Of a stretch of 64,000 nucleotides of DNA, positions 46,249-55,671 are shown piece after piece (position 1 is the first letter of the stretch; every line of letters begins with the position of its first letter). The stretch spans positions 1 to 64,000 of the forward strand of contig JBOEGT010000008.1 of the NCBI GenBank assembly GCA_050633585.1, read 5' to 3'. Origin of the DNA: CALKZN01 sp050633585 (GTDB lineage Bacteria; Pseudomonadota; Gammaproteobacteria; Arenicellales; Arenicellaceae). A model generated the notes under the pieces. That model saw only the letters and a program-made list of their open reading frames with translations. It was not told the DNA's origin and ran no database searches. Position numbers and translations under genes: made by a program.

Positions 46249-46695
46249 CTACTTAATAATTTTGAGGTGCGACCCATTCCTTTTGGAGTCTGTTTTTTTT
46301 GTCTTGTTATCTTTAGATGTTTTATTCTTATCAGAATCAACAGGCTTTAAGTCTAATTCGCTGTCATGCTCTGGATATTCTCCAGCTTCGAAGAACATTC
46401 CTTGACCATTTTCACGTGCATAGATACCTAAGATAAACGACATTGGAATCGTCAGCTCTTGCGAAATACCGTTAAAGCGCGCACTAAAATGTAGTACTTG
46501 ATTATCCATGCGATATAACTCAATAGACGCGGAAGAAATATTTAACGTAATTTGCCCGTCGTTGACATATTCTTGAGGCACAAAAACACCTTTTCCATTA
46601 GCATCTACCACAATATGAGGTGTCATATTGTTATCTTCAATCCATTCGTATATGCCACGAAATAGGTAAGGTTTCGTACTAGTCATACTTGCCAT
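46249..46695 (-). CDS. sspB: ClpXP specificity-enhancing factor SspB
   Basis: 148 residues. Core domain segments (TPHIVVDA, YVNDGQITLNIS, FSARFNGISQ, LGIYARENG) bind ssrA-tagged peptides; after a charged flexible linker comes the ClpX-binding tail SHLKIIK. Tethers substrates to ClpXP. Lies 121 bases after sspA. An ATG at 46686 is an alternative start. Confidence 0.95.
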   Translation of the reverse strand: MASMTSTKPYLFRGIYEWIEDNNMTPHIVVDANGKGVFVPQEYVNDGQITLNISSASIELYRMDNQVLHFSARFNGISQELTIPMSFILGIYARENGQGMFFEAGEYPEHDSELDLKPVDSDKNKTSKDNKTKKTDSKRNGSHLKIIK

Positions 46696-46816
46696 CTGTT
46701 GCGTCTCACTCTAAACATTCGAAGGCGATCACAAAACGCGCGGCCTTAGTCATTTGAACCAAATTAATCGCTAAAAATAGTCAAACCACGCGTCTGCATA
46801 AAGAATTTAATCGTCG

Positions 46817-47446
46817 TTACAGCAAGCGAAGATCACGCTCAATTTCACTCAAACTCTCTTGAAAAGATTCACGTTCAAATAAGCGATTAGCATACTCTTC
46901 AACCACCTTCGCTTGTTTCGGTAAACGTATATCATAGAACGGCAAACGCCATAACATTGGCGCAATAAACACATCCACCATACTGTAATCGTTACCCAGC
47001 AAATAATCTTGCTCCGCTAAAATAGGAGAAATTGAAATCAAGCCATCATAAATATCTTTGCGAACTTGGTCTTTCGTGCTTTCATCCTCTAAACCCTCTA
47101 GGCGGCTAACCCAGTCACGATTTACGCGATTTACCATCAAACGCAAACGCGCACGGCTGACAGGATCAACAGGCAACAACGGCGGGTGAGGCAATCTTTC
47201 ATCTAAATATTCATTGATGATACGTGCATCGTAAAGAATCAAATCGCGGTCAGCCAATGTAGGCGTTTCGTTGTATGGATTAATTTCAGCTAACTCTTCA
47301 CAAGTATCTAATGGGTCCGTGTAAACAATCGCACACTCAATTTCTTTCTCTTGAAGAACAATGCGTACGCCATGGCTGTAAACACAGTCAGTGCCAGAAT
47401 AAAGAGTCATCTCGTTTTTACGAGCAAGTAAAGTATTTGTATCCAT
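46817..47446 (-). CDS. sspA: Stringent starvation protein A
   Basis: 209 residues with a glutathione-S-transferase fold: N-terminal thioredoxin-like part (MTLYSGTDCVYSHGVRI) and a C-terminal all-helical part (MVDVFIAPMLWRLPFY). SspA binds RNA polymerase and modulates stress, acid-resistance and phage promoters; it lacks GST activity. Position after petABC and before sspB is the standard gammaproteobacterial order. Confidence 0.95.
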   Translation of the reverse strand: MDTNTLLARKNEMTLYSGTDCVYSHGVRIVLQEKEIECAIVYTDPLDTCEELAEINPYNETPTLADRDLILYDARIINEYLDERLPHPPLLPVDPVSRARLRLMVNRVNRDWVSRLEGLEDESTKDQVRKDIYDGLISISPILAEQDYLLGNDYSMVDVFIAPMLWRLPFYDIRLPKQAKVVEEYANRLFERESFQESLSEIERDLRLL

Positions 47447-47553
47447 GATTAGTTATGCCTAAAAAGAAACAGGTGCGCCTATAACAAACACTGCATAGGC
47501 CACACCTTTATATTAAATTTTCGAACTGAAAACAGCTCAACAAAGAAGTAGTA

Positions 47554-47597
47554 TACCCCCTCTGTCAAGTCCTATTAAAAAGGCTTAAAAGGGGGTA
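47554..47597 (-). terminator. GC stem hairpin after petC
   Basis: TACCCCCT and AGGGGGTA form a perfect 8-bp stem with a loop of about 28 bases, starting 12 bases after the petC stop. No U-run follows on the minus strand, so it is more likely an mRNA stabiliser, attenuator or weak terminator separating petABC from sspAB than a classic terminator. Confidence 0.4.
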
Positions 47598-47608
47598 ATA
47601 GAAACCGA

Positions 47609-48439
47609 TTAATGTACGTCTCTCCAGAACTCTTTCTTTAGAATTATTGCCAACAACAGCAAGAGAATTAAGAAAGCGATAGTCCATACGCCAATCGTTT
47701 TACGTTGCAATTGAGCCGGTTCCGCTAAGTACGTCAAATAATTGGTGACGTCTCGCATCGCCGCATCAAACTCCGCATTGCTCATTTGACCCCGGTTACT
47801 CATGTCAAACTTAGCACCGCCTGCAGTGTAAACAGATTCATCAACGTTTTCCGTTTTGTGCGCAGCATCACCATGTGAAGCGTCTTTTTTTTCAGCCTGC
47901 GCTTGATCATCCGACGGTAAGCTTATTAACTCGGGAGAACCTTGCATTTCCCACAACACATGCGGCATTGCAACACTTGGGAACAAGCTATTATTCCAGC
48001 CTGTCACAGAAGATTCATCTTTATAGAACGAACGCAAATATGTATAGACCCAATCAGGCTTACGCACACGAGACACCAATGTTAAATCTGGCGGCACAAC
48101 ACCAAACCATTTCTTCGCATCAGAGTCAGACATCGTTGAGACCATAAGATCACCCGTTTTCTCACTCGCAAACATCAAGGTTCCCTTGACAGCATCCAAA
48201 GGGATACCTAAATCGATGGCGACACGGTTATAACGAGCATACTTTGCACTATGACAAGACAAACAGCTATTTGCAAAAATCTGAGCTCCATTCCGCAAAG
48301 ACTCCATGTCATTCATATTAATGTACACTTTGTCCCAGTTTTCAGAGCCATGCCCACCAGCAGCAAAACTGGGAGAACTAACACTGAATACAAGCGTTGA
48401 ACACAAAGCAGCTGCAAATGTTTTTATTGAATTTTTCAT
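47609..48439 (-). CDS. petC: Ubiquinol-cytochrome c reductase cytochrome c1
   Basis: About 276 residues. Signal peptide (about 1-27), haem-binding C59-L-S-C62-H63, candidate axial Met in the WEMQGSPE region, and a C-terminal anchor (about 248-268) that ends in KKEFWRDVH. Accepts electrons from the Rieske centre and passes them to soluble cytochrome c. I use the second of two ATGs (48439), better spaced from GGAGG. Confidence 0.96.
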   Translation of the reverse strand: MKNSIKTFAAALCSTLVFSVSSPSFAAGGHGSENWDKVYINMNDMESLRNGAQIFANSCLSCHSAKYARYNRVAIDLGIPLDAVKGTLMFASEKTGDLMVSTMSDSDAKKWFGVVPPDLTLVSRVRKPDWVYTYLRSFYKDESSVTGWNNSLFPSVAMPHVLWEMQGSPELISLPSDDQAQAEKKDASHGDAAHKTENVDESVYTAGGAKFDMSNRGQMSNAEFDAAMRDVTNYLTYLAEPAQLQRKTIGVWTIAFLILLLLLAIILKKEFWRDVH

Positions 48440-48449
48440 CATCGCCTCC

Positions 48450-49724
48450 TTAGTGTTCTTTCATTGTTAAACGCGTGGGCTCTTCTTTCGGAGTTCCCAT
48501 CCGCGTAAACCACGGCATCGTAATAAAGAACAAGAAGTAAAAAATGGTACAAACCTGAGCCAACAACGTTTTGCCTGGCGTTGGAGGGTTGAGACCCAAC
48601 CAACCTAGCGTGATAAACGACAAAATGAATAACACCAACATAATCTTAAAAGGCGCACTGCGATAGCGAATAGATCGTACAGGTGAGCGATCCAGCCATG
48701 GCAGCAAAAATAAAACGATGATTGACAACGCCATGAAGACAACCCCCCAAACCTTTGCATCAATCCAAAAGAATGGAAATGTATTCGCACGAAGGATCGA
48801 GTAAAACGGCGTAAAGTACCAAAGAGGAACAATATCTGGCGGGGTTTGCAAAGGGTTTGCGGCATCAAAGTTATCTTTCTCAAGAATCACACCACCACCA
48901 TCTGGCCAGAAGAATACAACACCTAAGTAGAGAATGAAGAACACCACGACACCGACCAAATCCTTGACGGTGTAGTAAGGATGAAACGGGATCATATCAA
49001 GATATTTTCCATCTTCATCTTTAAGGTGGTCGACATCAATACCATCTGGGTTATTTGAGCCGACTTGATGCAATGCCACCATATGCAAGAACACCAACAG
49101 GCAAAGCACTAATGGCAATGCAATCACATGCAGCGCAAAGAAGCGGTTCAATGTGGCATCTGAGATAACAAAATCACCTCGTATCCATTCAGTCAATGCT
49201 GGACCAAAATAGGGAATCACATCAAACAAGGAGATAATCACTTGTGCACCCCAATAAGACATATTCCCCCAAGGCAACAAATATCCCATGAAGGCTTCCG
49301 CCATTAAGGCCACAAAAATCACACAGCCAATCAACCATACCAATTCACGCGGTTGACGATGAGAACCGTAAATAAGGCCTCGAAACATGTGCAAATAAAC
49401 AATCAAAAAGAATGCAGAAGCACCAACAGCATGCAAGCCTTGAATCAACCAACCAAAAGGCACATCTCTTCGAATGTATTCAACGGAAGCGAAAGCCAAA
49501 TTAGCGTCAGGCTTGTAATGCATTGTGAGAAAAATACCTGTCACAATTTGCATCACCAGCATTAAAATGGCTAGTGAACCAAAATAATACCAAAAATTGA
49601 AATTTTTAGGTGCGTAGTACTCTGCAAGATGCTCATTCCAGACTTTCGTCACCGGTAAACGTCGATCGACCCACTCCATAAAAGCATTCGCACTCTTATG
49701 ATTATCATGTCTTTTAATCGCCAT
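48450..49724 (-). CDS. petB: Ubiquinol-cytochrome c reductase cytochrome b
   Basis: 424 residues with eight membrane segments. Haem-ligand His are in LHAVGASAFFLIVYLHMFRG and FALHVIALPLVLCLLVFLHM; the quinol-site PEW-equivalent PLWYFTPFY is present. Core of the bc1 complex. Starts with a one-base overlap with the petA stop (TAATG). Confidence 0.97.
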   Translation of the reverse strand: MAIKRHDNHKSANAFMEWVDRRLPVTKVWNEHLAEYYAPKNFNFWYYFGSLAILMLVMQIVTGIFLTMHYKPDANLAFASVEYIRRDVPFGWLIQGLHAVGASAFFLIVYLHMFRGLIYGSHRQPRELVWLIGCVIFVALMAEAFMGYLLPWGNMSYWGAQVIISLFDVIPYFGPALTEWIRGDFVISDATLNRFFALHVIALPLVLCLLVFLHMVALHQVGSNNPDGIDVDHLKDEDGKYLDMIPFHPYYTVKDLVGVVVFFILYLGVVFFWPDGGGVILEKDNFDAANPLQTPPDIVPLWYFTPFYSILRANTFPFFWIDAKVWGVVFMALSIIVLFLLPWLDRSPVRSIRYRSAPFKIMLVLFILSFITLGWLGLNPPTPGKTLLAQVCTIFYFLFFITMPWFTRMGTPKEEPTRLTMKEH

Positions 49725-50338
49725 TATGATCTCCCTGCATCTTCACCAATCAAGATGACGGTGTCGCTAATAAATTTATATGGAGGAACTGACATATTAG
49801 AAGTTGCTGGAACGTTTTTATACACTCGTCCCGCTAAGTCAAACTTTGAACCGTGACAAGGGCAGAAAAACCCGCCTTGTGAATCATCTCCCATTTGCGC
49901 ATCGGGACCAATCGCTAGTTTTTCAACAGGGGAGCAACCTAAGTGAGTACAGACACTTTCCATCACCAATAATTCTGGTTTAGCCTCATCTGAGCGCATC
50001 GGATTTTTAGTGTACTCTGGTTGCGTGCTTTTGTCTGACTCAGGATCAGCAAGGCTCGGCTCAATTTTTTTCAAGCCATCCATCATTTCAGGAGTGCGAT
50101 TCAATAAGACTACTGGCTTGCCTCGCCATTCCACTTTGACCATTTGACCGGGTTCTAAGCGATTGAAATCATACTTAACTGGTGCACCTGCATTTTTAGC
50201 TCTCTCACTAGGAGACATAGACATAACAAAAGGAGCAACTCCAGCAGCTGCACCAATGGCACCAATTCCAACAGTCACGCCAGTAAGAAAGCGACGACGC
50301 GCTTTATCTTCAGGCGACTGATTATTGTGATCAGACAT
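49724..50338 (-). CDS. petA: Ubiquinol-cytochrome c reductase Rieske iron-sulfur subunit
   Basis: 204 residues. Twin-arginine signal (KARRRFLTGVTVG) that stays as the anchor, then the Rieske [2Fe-2S] domain with CTHLGC and CPCHGSKFD. Takes electrons from quinol at the bc1 Qo site. Clear RBS GAGGAA. First gene of petABC; its promoter should be in the 194 bases after rep. Confidence 0.97.
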   Translation of the reverse strand: MSDHNNQSPEDKARRRFLTGVTVGIGAIGAAAGVAPFVMSMSPSERAKNAGAPVKYDFNRLEPGQMVKVEWRGKPVVLLNRTPEMMDGLKKIEPSLADPESDKSTQPEYTKNPMRSDEAKPELLVMESVCTHLGCSPVEKLAIGPDAQMGDDSQGGFFCPCHGSKFDLAGRVYKNVPATSNMSVPPYKFISDTVILIGEDAGRS

Positions 50339-50532
50339 ATTTATTCCTCTACTGTTAGTGGCAAAATAACCCAGTTATATGATTAATAATATTAATTTTT
50401 ACTTGGGCTCCCAGGCACAAAAATACACTGAGAAAATTGCACACGTGAATATAGCAGATGAAATTAAATTTGTGTTAATAATACCTTATGAAAAACGTCT
50501 TTTTTTACACAGCGCTAAAACAATAAAACACG

Positions 50533-52545
50533 CTAACTTTTATTCAACATGGCCTTCAAGGCAGCAATATTCGCCCTGCCCATTTCAAGCTCTTCTTCCT
50601 CTGAATTCTCTTCTTTATCTTGCCAATCTAAGTGGTCTTGATCTAACTCCTCAAGAAAACGGCTAGGTTCACATTGAATCAATTCGCCAAAACGCTGCCT
50701 TTGTTTAGCATAACTTAGTACCAACTCATGCCTTGCACGAGTAATGCCGACATAAAACAAACGCCTCTCTTCTTCAATACCGCCTTCTTCCACACTGACT
50801 TTATGCGGCAATAAGTTCTCCTCCAAACCAACTATATACACATATGGAAACTCTAAACCCTTGGAGGCGTGCAATGTCATTAACGACACTTGATTATCAT
50901 TTTGCTCGTCATCGTTCTTCTCTAAAATTCCCATCAAGGCCATGTTTGCAACAATCTCTGTGAGAGTTTTTTCATTATCCTTCTCGTACATACGCTTCAC
51001 CCAACCAACCAAGTCCATCACATTTTTCCAACGCATCTCGGCTTGCTCAGGGCTTTTGCTGTTCTCCATCAAATAATTGTGATAATCAATATGTTCAAGC
51101 ATATCCGATACAATTTGCAATGGTCCCACTTCCTCTTCACGCTCTTTGTACTCTTCTATCCATTGTGAAAATGAACGTAATGGCGCAATACGTTTTTGTG
51201 ACAACTCATTTTGCAAAGCATCCTCAACGATTGCCTCATACAAACTCACGTTTTTTGCTCTTGCCACATCACCTACTTTTTCAATTGCGCCAGCCCCAAT
51301 ACCTCTTCGCGGCGTGTTAATGCAACGAACAAATGCATTATCATCTTTAGGGTTCGTTAACACGCGCAAATAAGACATCACGTCTTTAATTTCAGCTCGC
51401 TCAAAAAACGACAACCCACCACTTAAATAATAAGGAATTTGCATTTCACGCAATCGCGTTTCAAACGCTCTAGCTTGGTGATTACCCCGATACAGAATGG
51501 CATAATCTCCATAAGAGGAGTCTTTTTGAAATTTATGACTCATTAAATCGGCAACAACCTTCTCTGCTTCTTGACTTTCGGTCACCGATGTCAACACTCG
51601 TATAGGCTCACCAAAACCCAATTCACTCCACAAATGCTTCTCAAATGGCCTCTGGTTTTTTTGGATCAAATGATTGGCTGTATGCAAAATTCTACCCATT
51701 GATCGGTAGTTTTGCTCCAATTTAACCAACTCTAGCGCAGGAAAATCCTTCCCAAGCTGCACAAGATTATCAGGTTGCGCACCACGCCAACCATAAATTG
51801 ATTGATCATCATCTCCCACCGCAGTTAAGCCTGCCCCCTGCCCCACCAGAAACCGAACCAACTCATATTGAGCCGCATTGGTATCTTGGTATTCGTCCAC
51901 GAGTAAATATTGCACACGTTCACGCCACCTTCCAAGAACCTCGTCATCACGGCGAAATAAATCGATGGGTTTTTTAATCAAGTCATCCAAGTCAACCGCA
52001 TTACAGGCATGTAAATGCCTCTCATAAGCTTCATAAACTCTTGAAGCCGTGACTTGCATGGCGTCAGTCATCGCAAGCTGCTGCGCTTGCCCAACACCCA
52101 CCAAGTCATTTTTCCATTTCGAAATAAAATGACGAACACCATCAATGAGCTCATCGTCGGCGTCATAGTCTTGCCGCATCAAGTCTCTCACAACAACACG
52201 ACTATCATTTGGATCAAAAATCGAAAACCCTGCATTCAAATTCAAGGCTTCTCTTTCTTCTCGCAAAATTTGCAATCCTAAGCTATGAAACGTGGACACC
52301 GTTAAACCTTTTGCTGCTGACTTATCTAGCGTTTCTGACACACGTTCTTTCATTTCACGTGCCGCTTTATTTGTAAACGTCACAGCAAAAATAGATTTTG
52401 CCGACACTCCTTTATCCTGAATAAGCCAGATAATTTTCTGTGTAATCACGCGGGTTTTACCGCTGCCTGCACCAGCCAATACTAATAACGGGGCATCAAG
52501 GTGTTTTACAGCAACATTCTGTTGATCATTTAACGGGAATTTCAC
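50533..52545 (-). CDS. rep: ATP-dependent DNA helicase Rep
   Basis: 670 residues, superfamily 1A helicase. Walker A AGAGSGKTRVI, motif II VDEYQDTN, motif III GDDDQSIYGWRGA, motif VI VGITRARHEL. Rep length and sequence style (start MKFPLNDQQNVAVKH) favour Rep over UvrD. Moves 3'-5' on single-stranded DNA and helps restart forks. Start is GTG at 52545 with AGGA upstream. Divergent from the zinc-ribbon gene. Confidence 0.94.
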   Translation of the reverse strand: MKFPLNDQQNVAVKHLDAPLLVLAGAGSGKTRVITQKIIWLIQDKGVSAKSIFAVTFTNKAAREMKERVSETLDKSAAKGLTVSTFHSLGLQILREEREALNLNAGFSIFDPNDSRVVVRDLMRQDYDADDELIDGVRHFISKWKNDLVGVGQAQQLAMTDAMQVTASRVYEAYERHLHACNAVDLDDLIKKPIDLFRRDDEVLGRWRERVQYLLVDEYQDTNAAQYELVRFLVGQGAGLTAVGDDDQSIYGWRGAQPDNLVQLGKDFPALELVKLEQNYRSMGRILHTANHLIQKNQRPFEKHLWSELGFGEPIRVLTSVTESQEAEKVVADLMSHKFQKDSSYGDYAILYRGNHQARAFETRLREMQIPYYLSGGLSFFERAEIKDVMSYLRVLTNPKDDNAFVRCINTPRRGIGAGAIEKVGDVARAKNVSLYEAIVEDALQNELSQKRIAPLRSFSQWIEEYKEREEEVGPLQIVSDMLEHIDYHNYLMENSKSPEQAEMRWKNVMDLVGWVKRMYEKDNEKTLTEIVANMALMGILEKNDDEQNDNQVSLMTLHASKGLEFPYVYIVGLEENLLPHKVSVEEGGIEEERRLFYVGITRARHELVLSYAKQRQRFGELIQCEPSRFLEELDQDHLDWQDKEENSEEEELEMGRANIAALKAMLNKS

Positions 52546-52680
52546 AAATATCCTAATATTTCAAACTCATTGAGACGGCGCCAATTCTAACTAGATTGCT
52601 TTTTTTATGACATGATAAAACACAATAATATATAAAAAATTTGCTAGCATTTAGCATCATACCCACACAGGAGATCTCCA

Positions 52681-53208
52681 ATGCAATGCCCAAAATGTGA
52701 TTCGAAGCCACTGAAACCTTGCCAGTTAACATACGGCCTTCCTAGCCTGACATGCATTTACTGCAATGGACACTCTATCAACTTATTGAGTTATCGAAAC
52801 TGGGCTGAACAAATACCAGACAAGCCCACAAAAACATCGCAAGTTACAATCACTACTGACAACACAAGCAAGGCAATGCTGTGCAGCAAATGCTCTAAAG
52901 TGATGTTGAAGTATCAATTTTCAAACCACCATGATAACCGGGTTGATATTTGCACAACCTGTGATGATGCATGGCTAGACAGCGGCGAATGGAAGTTACT
53001 CGTTGAATTAGAGCTCCACAACCAATTAACAGACATCATTACCTCTCCGTGGCAATCCAAACTGCGTGATGAAAAGTCGCAACAACGCGAACTTGATGAC
53101 TGCATAAATCGATTAGGAGAACCAGGCTTTAAACGTGCAAGCGAGTTCAAAGCCTGGCTAAAAAATCACCCAGAAAAGTTTTTTATTTTAAACTTTTTGA
53201 GAAACTAA
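52681..53208 (+). CDS. Double zinc-ribbon protein (zf-TFIIB type)
   Basis: 175 residues with two four-Cys zinc ribbons: CPKC...CIYC near the N-terminus and CSKC...CTTC around 63-100, the second ending VDICTTCDDAWLDSGEW, a zf-TFIIB signature. The rest is a charged helical tail. RBS AGGAG well placed. Function unknown; nucleic-acid or protein binding is possible. It is the only plus-strand gene between 43576 and the window end. Confidence 0.8.
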   Translation: MQCPKCDSKPLKPCQLTYGLPSLTCIYCNGHSINLLSYRNWAEQIPDKPTKTSQVTITTDNTSKAMLCSKCSKVMLKYQFSNHHDNRVDICTTCDDAWLDSGEWKLLVELELHNQLTDIITSPWQSKLRDEKSQQRELDDCINRLGEPGFKRASEFKAWLKNHPEKFFILNFLRN

Positions 53209-53220
53209 GACCTGTTTACA

Positions 53221-54102
53221 CTATGCATTTAGCATTCTCGCGGCTTTGACGGTATTTTTCATCAACATAGCAACCGTCATTGGCCCGACACCACCTGGCA
53301 CCGGAGTGATCGCGCCAGCCACTTCTTTGACCTCATCATAAGCAACATCACCTACCAAACGATAACCTCGAGAATGCTCAATATCATCGACCCGATTAAT
53401 CCCTACATCAATAACAGTAGCACCGTCTTTCACCATACCTGCAGTAACAAATCCAGGAACACCAATTGCTGCAATCAAGATATCAGCCTCCCTAGTATAC
53501 TTTTCCAAATGTTCCGTACCTGAGTGGCAACAGGTCACTGTACAGTTCGCCATTTCACCTTTTTGTACAAGAATATTCATCAATGGCTTACCCACAATAT
53601 TACTGCGACCAATAATCACTGCTTTTTTATGCTGTGTTGTTAGCCCACTGCGAACAATAAGCTCTGGGATACCCGCGGGTGTACAAGGTGCAAGGCAGTC
53701 CAACCCAATCATTAACTTTCCCGCATTGACGGGATGAAACCCATCAACATCTTTTGCAGGACTAATGCGCTCAATCACAGTATTTTCATCAATATGATGA
53801 GGAAGAGGCAATTGCACCAAAATACCATGAACACTATCATCCGCATTCAAACGATCAATCATTGCCAATAAGTCAGCTTCGGAAATATCAATCTCAACAG
53901 CTTCTTTAATTGATTTAATACCTACTTCTTCACAGGCTCGAACCTTGCTACCGACATACGCTTTTGAAGCAGGATTGTCACCAACTAAGACAACCGCCAA
54001 ACAGGGGTTGACACCTTGTTCTTTTAGAGCGTCAGCTTCAACCTTTGCCTCAGCACGTATTTCAGCAGATATTTTAATTCCATCAATAATTGCAGCAGTC
54101 AT
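53221..54102 (-). CDS. folD: Methylenetetrahydrofolate dehydrogenase / cyclohydrolase
   Basis: 293 residues. Bifunctional enzyme converting methylene-THF to formyl-THF with NADP+. Signatures: substrate-binding VGDNPASKAYVGSK, PCTPAGIPEL and the NADP-binding GRSNIVGKPLMN; C-terminal PVPGGVGPMTVAMLM. Downstream of hisE by 45 bases in the same direction. Confidence 0.97.
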   Translation of the reverse strand: MTAAIIDGIKISAEIRAEAKVEADALKEQGVNPCLAVVLVGDNPASKAYVGSKVRACEEVGIKSIKEAVEIDISEADLLAMIDRLNADDSVHGILVQLPLPHHIDENTVIERISPAKDVDGFHPVNAGKLMIGLDCLAPCTPAGIPELIVRSGLTTQHKKAVIIGRSNIVGKPLMNILVQKGEMANCTVTCCHSGTEHLEKYTREADILIAAIGVPGFVTAGMVKDGATVIDVGINRVDDIEHSRGYRLVGDVAYDEVKEVAGAITPVPGGVGPMTVAMLMKNTVKAARMLNA

Positions 54103-54147
54103 AATGCACCTTTATTGTTTGTTAATATTCAAAACAGCAACCTTTGG

Positions 54148-54489
54148 CTACTGCCCTCTAGAGGCTTTTTCGTCGATACCCGACAAACCAAAACGTCTAG
54201 CTAATTCATCAAAAATTTGATGATGGGATAAACCTTGTTGACTCAGAAGAACCATACAATGAAACCACAAATCCGCCATTTCATAGACTATTTGATCGTC
54301 ATCCTCCGATTTAGCCGCAATGACCGTCTCGGTTGCTTCTTCGCCAATTTTTTTCAAAATCGTGTCTAAGCCTTTCTCATACAAACTTGCCACATAAGAC
54401 TTATCCGCAGCTGCATTCTTACGAGTTTCTAAGATATTCGCGAGTTCATCAAGAATCGTTGATTCCTGTTTTTGTTTTACGCTATTCAT
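54148..54489 (-). CDS. hisE: Phosphoribosyl-ATP pyrophosphatase
   Basis: 113 residues of the MazG-like HisE family: KKIGEEATETVIAAKSEDD and YEMADLWFHCMVLLSQQG. Catalyses the second step of histidine synthesis. Overlaps hisI by four bases (ATGA), so the two are translationally coupled. They are separate proteins here, unlike the fused HisIE of enterics. Confidence 0.95.
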   Translation of the reverse strand: MNSVKQKQESTILDELANILETRKNAAADKSYVASLYEKGLDTILKKIGEEATETVIAAKSEDDDQIVYEMADLWFHCMVLLSQQGLSHHQIFDELARRFGLSGIDEKASRGQ

Positions 54490-54869
54490 GATGTATAAAT
54501 CTCTTTTGGATCTTTTAACACTGGATCGACATCAACCCATTGATCGTTTTTAAGCACTTTAAAAAAGCAACTGCGCCGTCCGGTATGACAGGCAATGCCT
54601 CCACGTTGCGAGACCTTCAATAACAACACATCACTATCGCAGTCAAGGCGAACTTCTTTGACAATTTGCTGATGCCCCGACTCTTCACCTTTGCGCCATA
54701 GTTTCTGACGTGATCGCGACCAATAAACAGCCTTACCCGTATCAACCGTTTCAGTTAATGCTACTTGGTTCATCCACGCAACCATTAAAATATCCCCTGT
54801 TTCGTCATCTTGCGCAATCGCAGGAATAAGCCCTTGATCATTCCAAGTGATATCTGCAATCCAGCTCAT
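54486..54869 (-). CDS. hisI: Phosphoribosyl-AMP cyclohydrolase
   Basis: 127 residues. Zinc-dependent third step of histidine synthesis. Motifs: WSRSRQKLWRKGEESGH, LDCDSDVLLL (Mg2+ site) and ACHTGRRSCFF (zinc Cys). Located about 42 kb from hisGCD in the window, so the histidine genes are dispersed. Confidence 0.96.
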   Translation of the reverse strand: MSWIADITWNDQGLIPAIAQDDETGDILMVAWMNQVALTETVDTGKAVYWSRSRQKLWRKGEESGHQQIVKEVRLDCDSDVLLLKVSQRGGIACHTGRRSCFFKVLKNDQWVDVDPVLKDPKEIYTS

Positions 54870-54904
54870 CGCATTACTTCCCGATTTTAAAAAAATTATT
54901 GTTC

Positions 54905-54927
54905 ATGCAGTTATTTTATCACTGCAT
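54905..54927. repeat. ATGCAGT...ACTGCAT palindrome upstream of hisI
   Basis: Perfect 7-bp arms at 54905-54911 and 54921-54927 with a 9-base AT loop, in the 145-base gap between the end of the biotin operon and hisI. Could be an operator for hisI-hisE-folD or a weak terminator of the biotin operon (a T-run follows about nine bases later on the minus strand). Confidence 0.35.
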
Positions 54928-55014
54928 AAGTAAAGAAAAATATTCTTTTATGAAAAAAAATGAAAAAATTTCACGAAATGAATTATCGTCATTAATGGTA
55001 CTACTTTATGGCTC

Positions 55015-55662
55015 TTATTGATGCCCAAGAAAGCTTTTCACTCGTGGGCGCAGTTTCACCGTTTCAATATAACTCCCCAGAAAACGCTCAATACCTCGTC
55101 GCTCTAGCTTTATCTCAACAGCAATTGACTGCTTCATTTCAGCAATAGTCTTATCCGTAATTTGACTAAAATATAATTTAACGTACTCCAACCTCATTCC
55201 TGCATCAACACCATGCTCAAACAACTCTTGATCATCAATAAAAATCAGTCTAAGCCTGACTCGTGTATAACGTTTCAGAGTCAATGACAAACGCTGAAGC
55301 TTCACCATCAATTCCTGATCGACTTGTTTTGCATTATGGACAATGACTGCCGTGTCTTTAAGCAATTCAGCGAGAACAAAAATTTTCTTTTCATCACTAT
55401 ATTTTACTAAGCTTGCTTGCACATCAAAGCCAATTAATGACTCCAATTCAAAATACATTGCCTGAATAATATCCTCTAACTCCAAGGCTTTAGATGCATT
55501 AAATTCCAGTGCAGAAATTTTATGCTTTGGAGCGAGATCCTGAATGACTTTGGTTTTGTCAAGCACCGATAGTTCTGCACCCTCTTCCAGAAACAAAGAC
55601 GTGTCTCTTTTAGAAAACAAGCATCGATCAAGATTACAGGAAAAATCAGGCATCTTCATCAT
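55015..55662 (-). CDS. Unknown protein at the end of the biotin operon
   Basis: 215 residues, 9 bases after bioD in the same direction. No signal or membrane segment. The order of predicted elements (ISALEFNASKALELEDIIQA, DTAVIVHNAKQVDQELMVKL, RLRLIFIDDQELFEHG) resembles the Walker B and sensor half of ExeA/GspA/DamX-type AAA ATPases, but no Walker A is visible. This is a weak structural impression, not a family assignment. No link to biotin is evident. Confidence 0.7.
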   Translation of the reverse strand: MMKMPDFSCNLDRCLFSKRDTSLFLEEGAELSVLDKTKVIQDLAPKHKISALEFNASKALELEDIIQAMYFELESLIGFDVQASLVKYSDEKKIFVLAELLKDTAVIVHNAKQVDQELMVKLQRLSLTLKRYTRVRLRLIFIDDQELFEHGVDAGMRLEYVKLYFSQITDKTIAEMKQSIAVEIKLERRGIERFLGSYIETVKLRPRVKSFLGHQ

Positions 55663-55671
55663 TACACCAAA

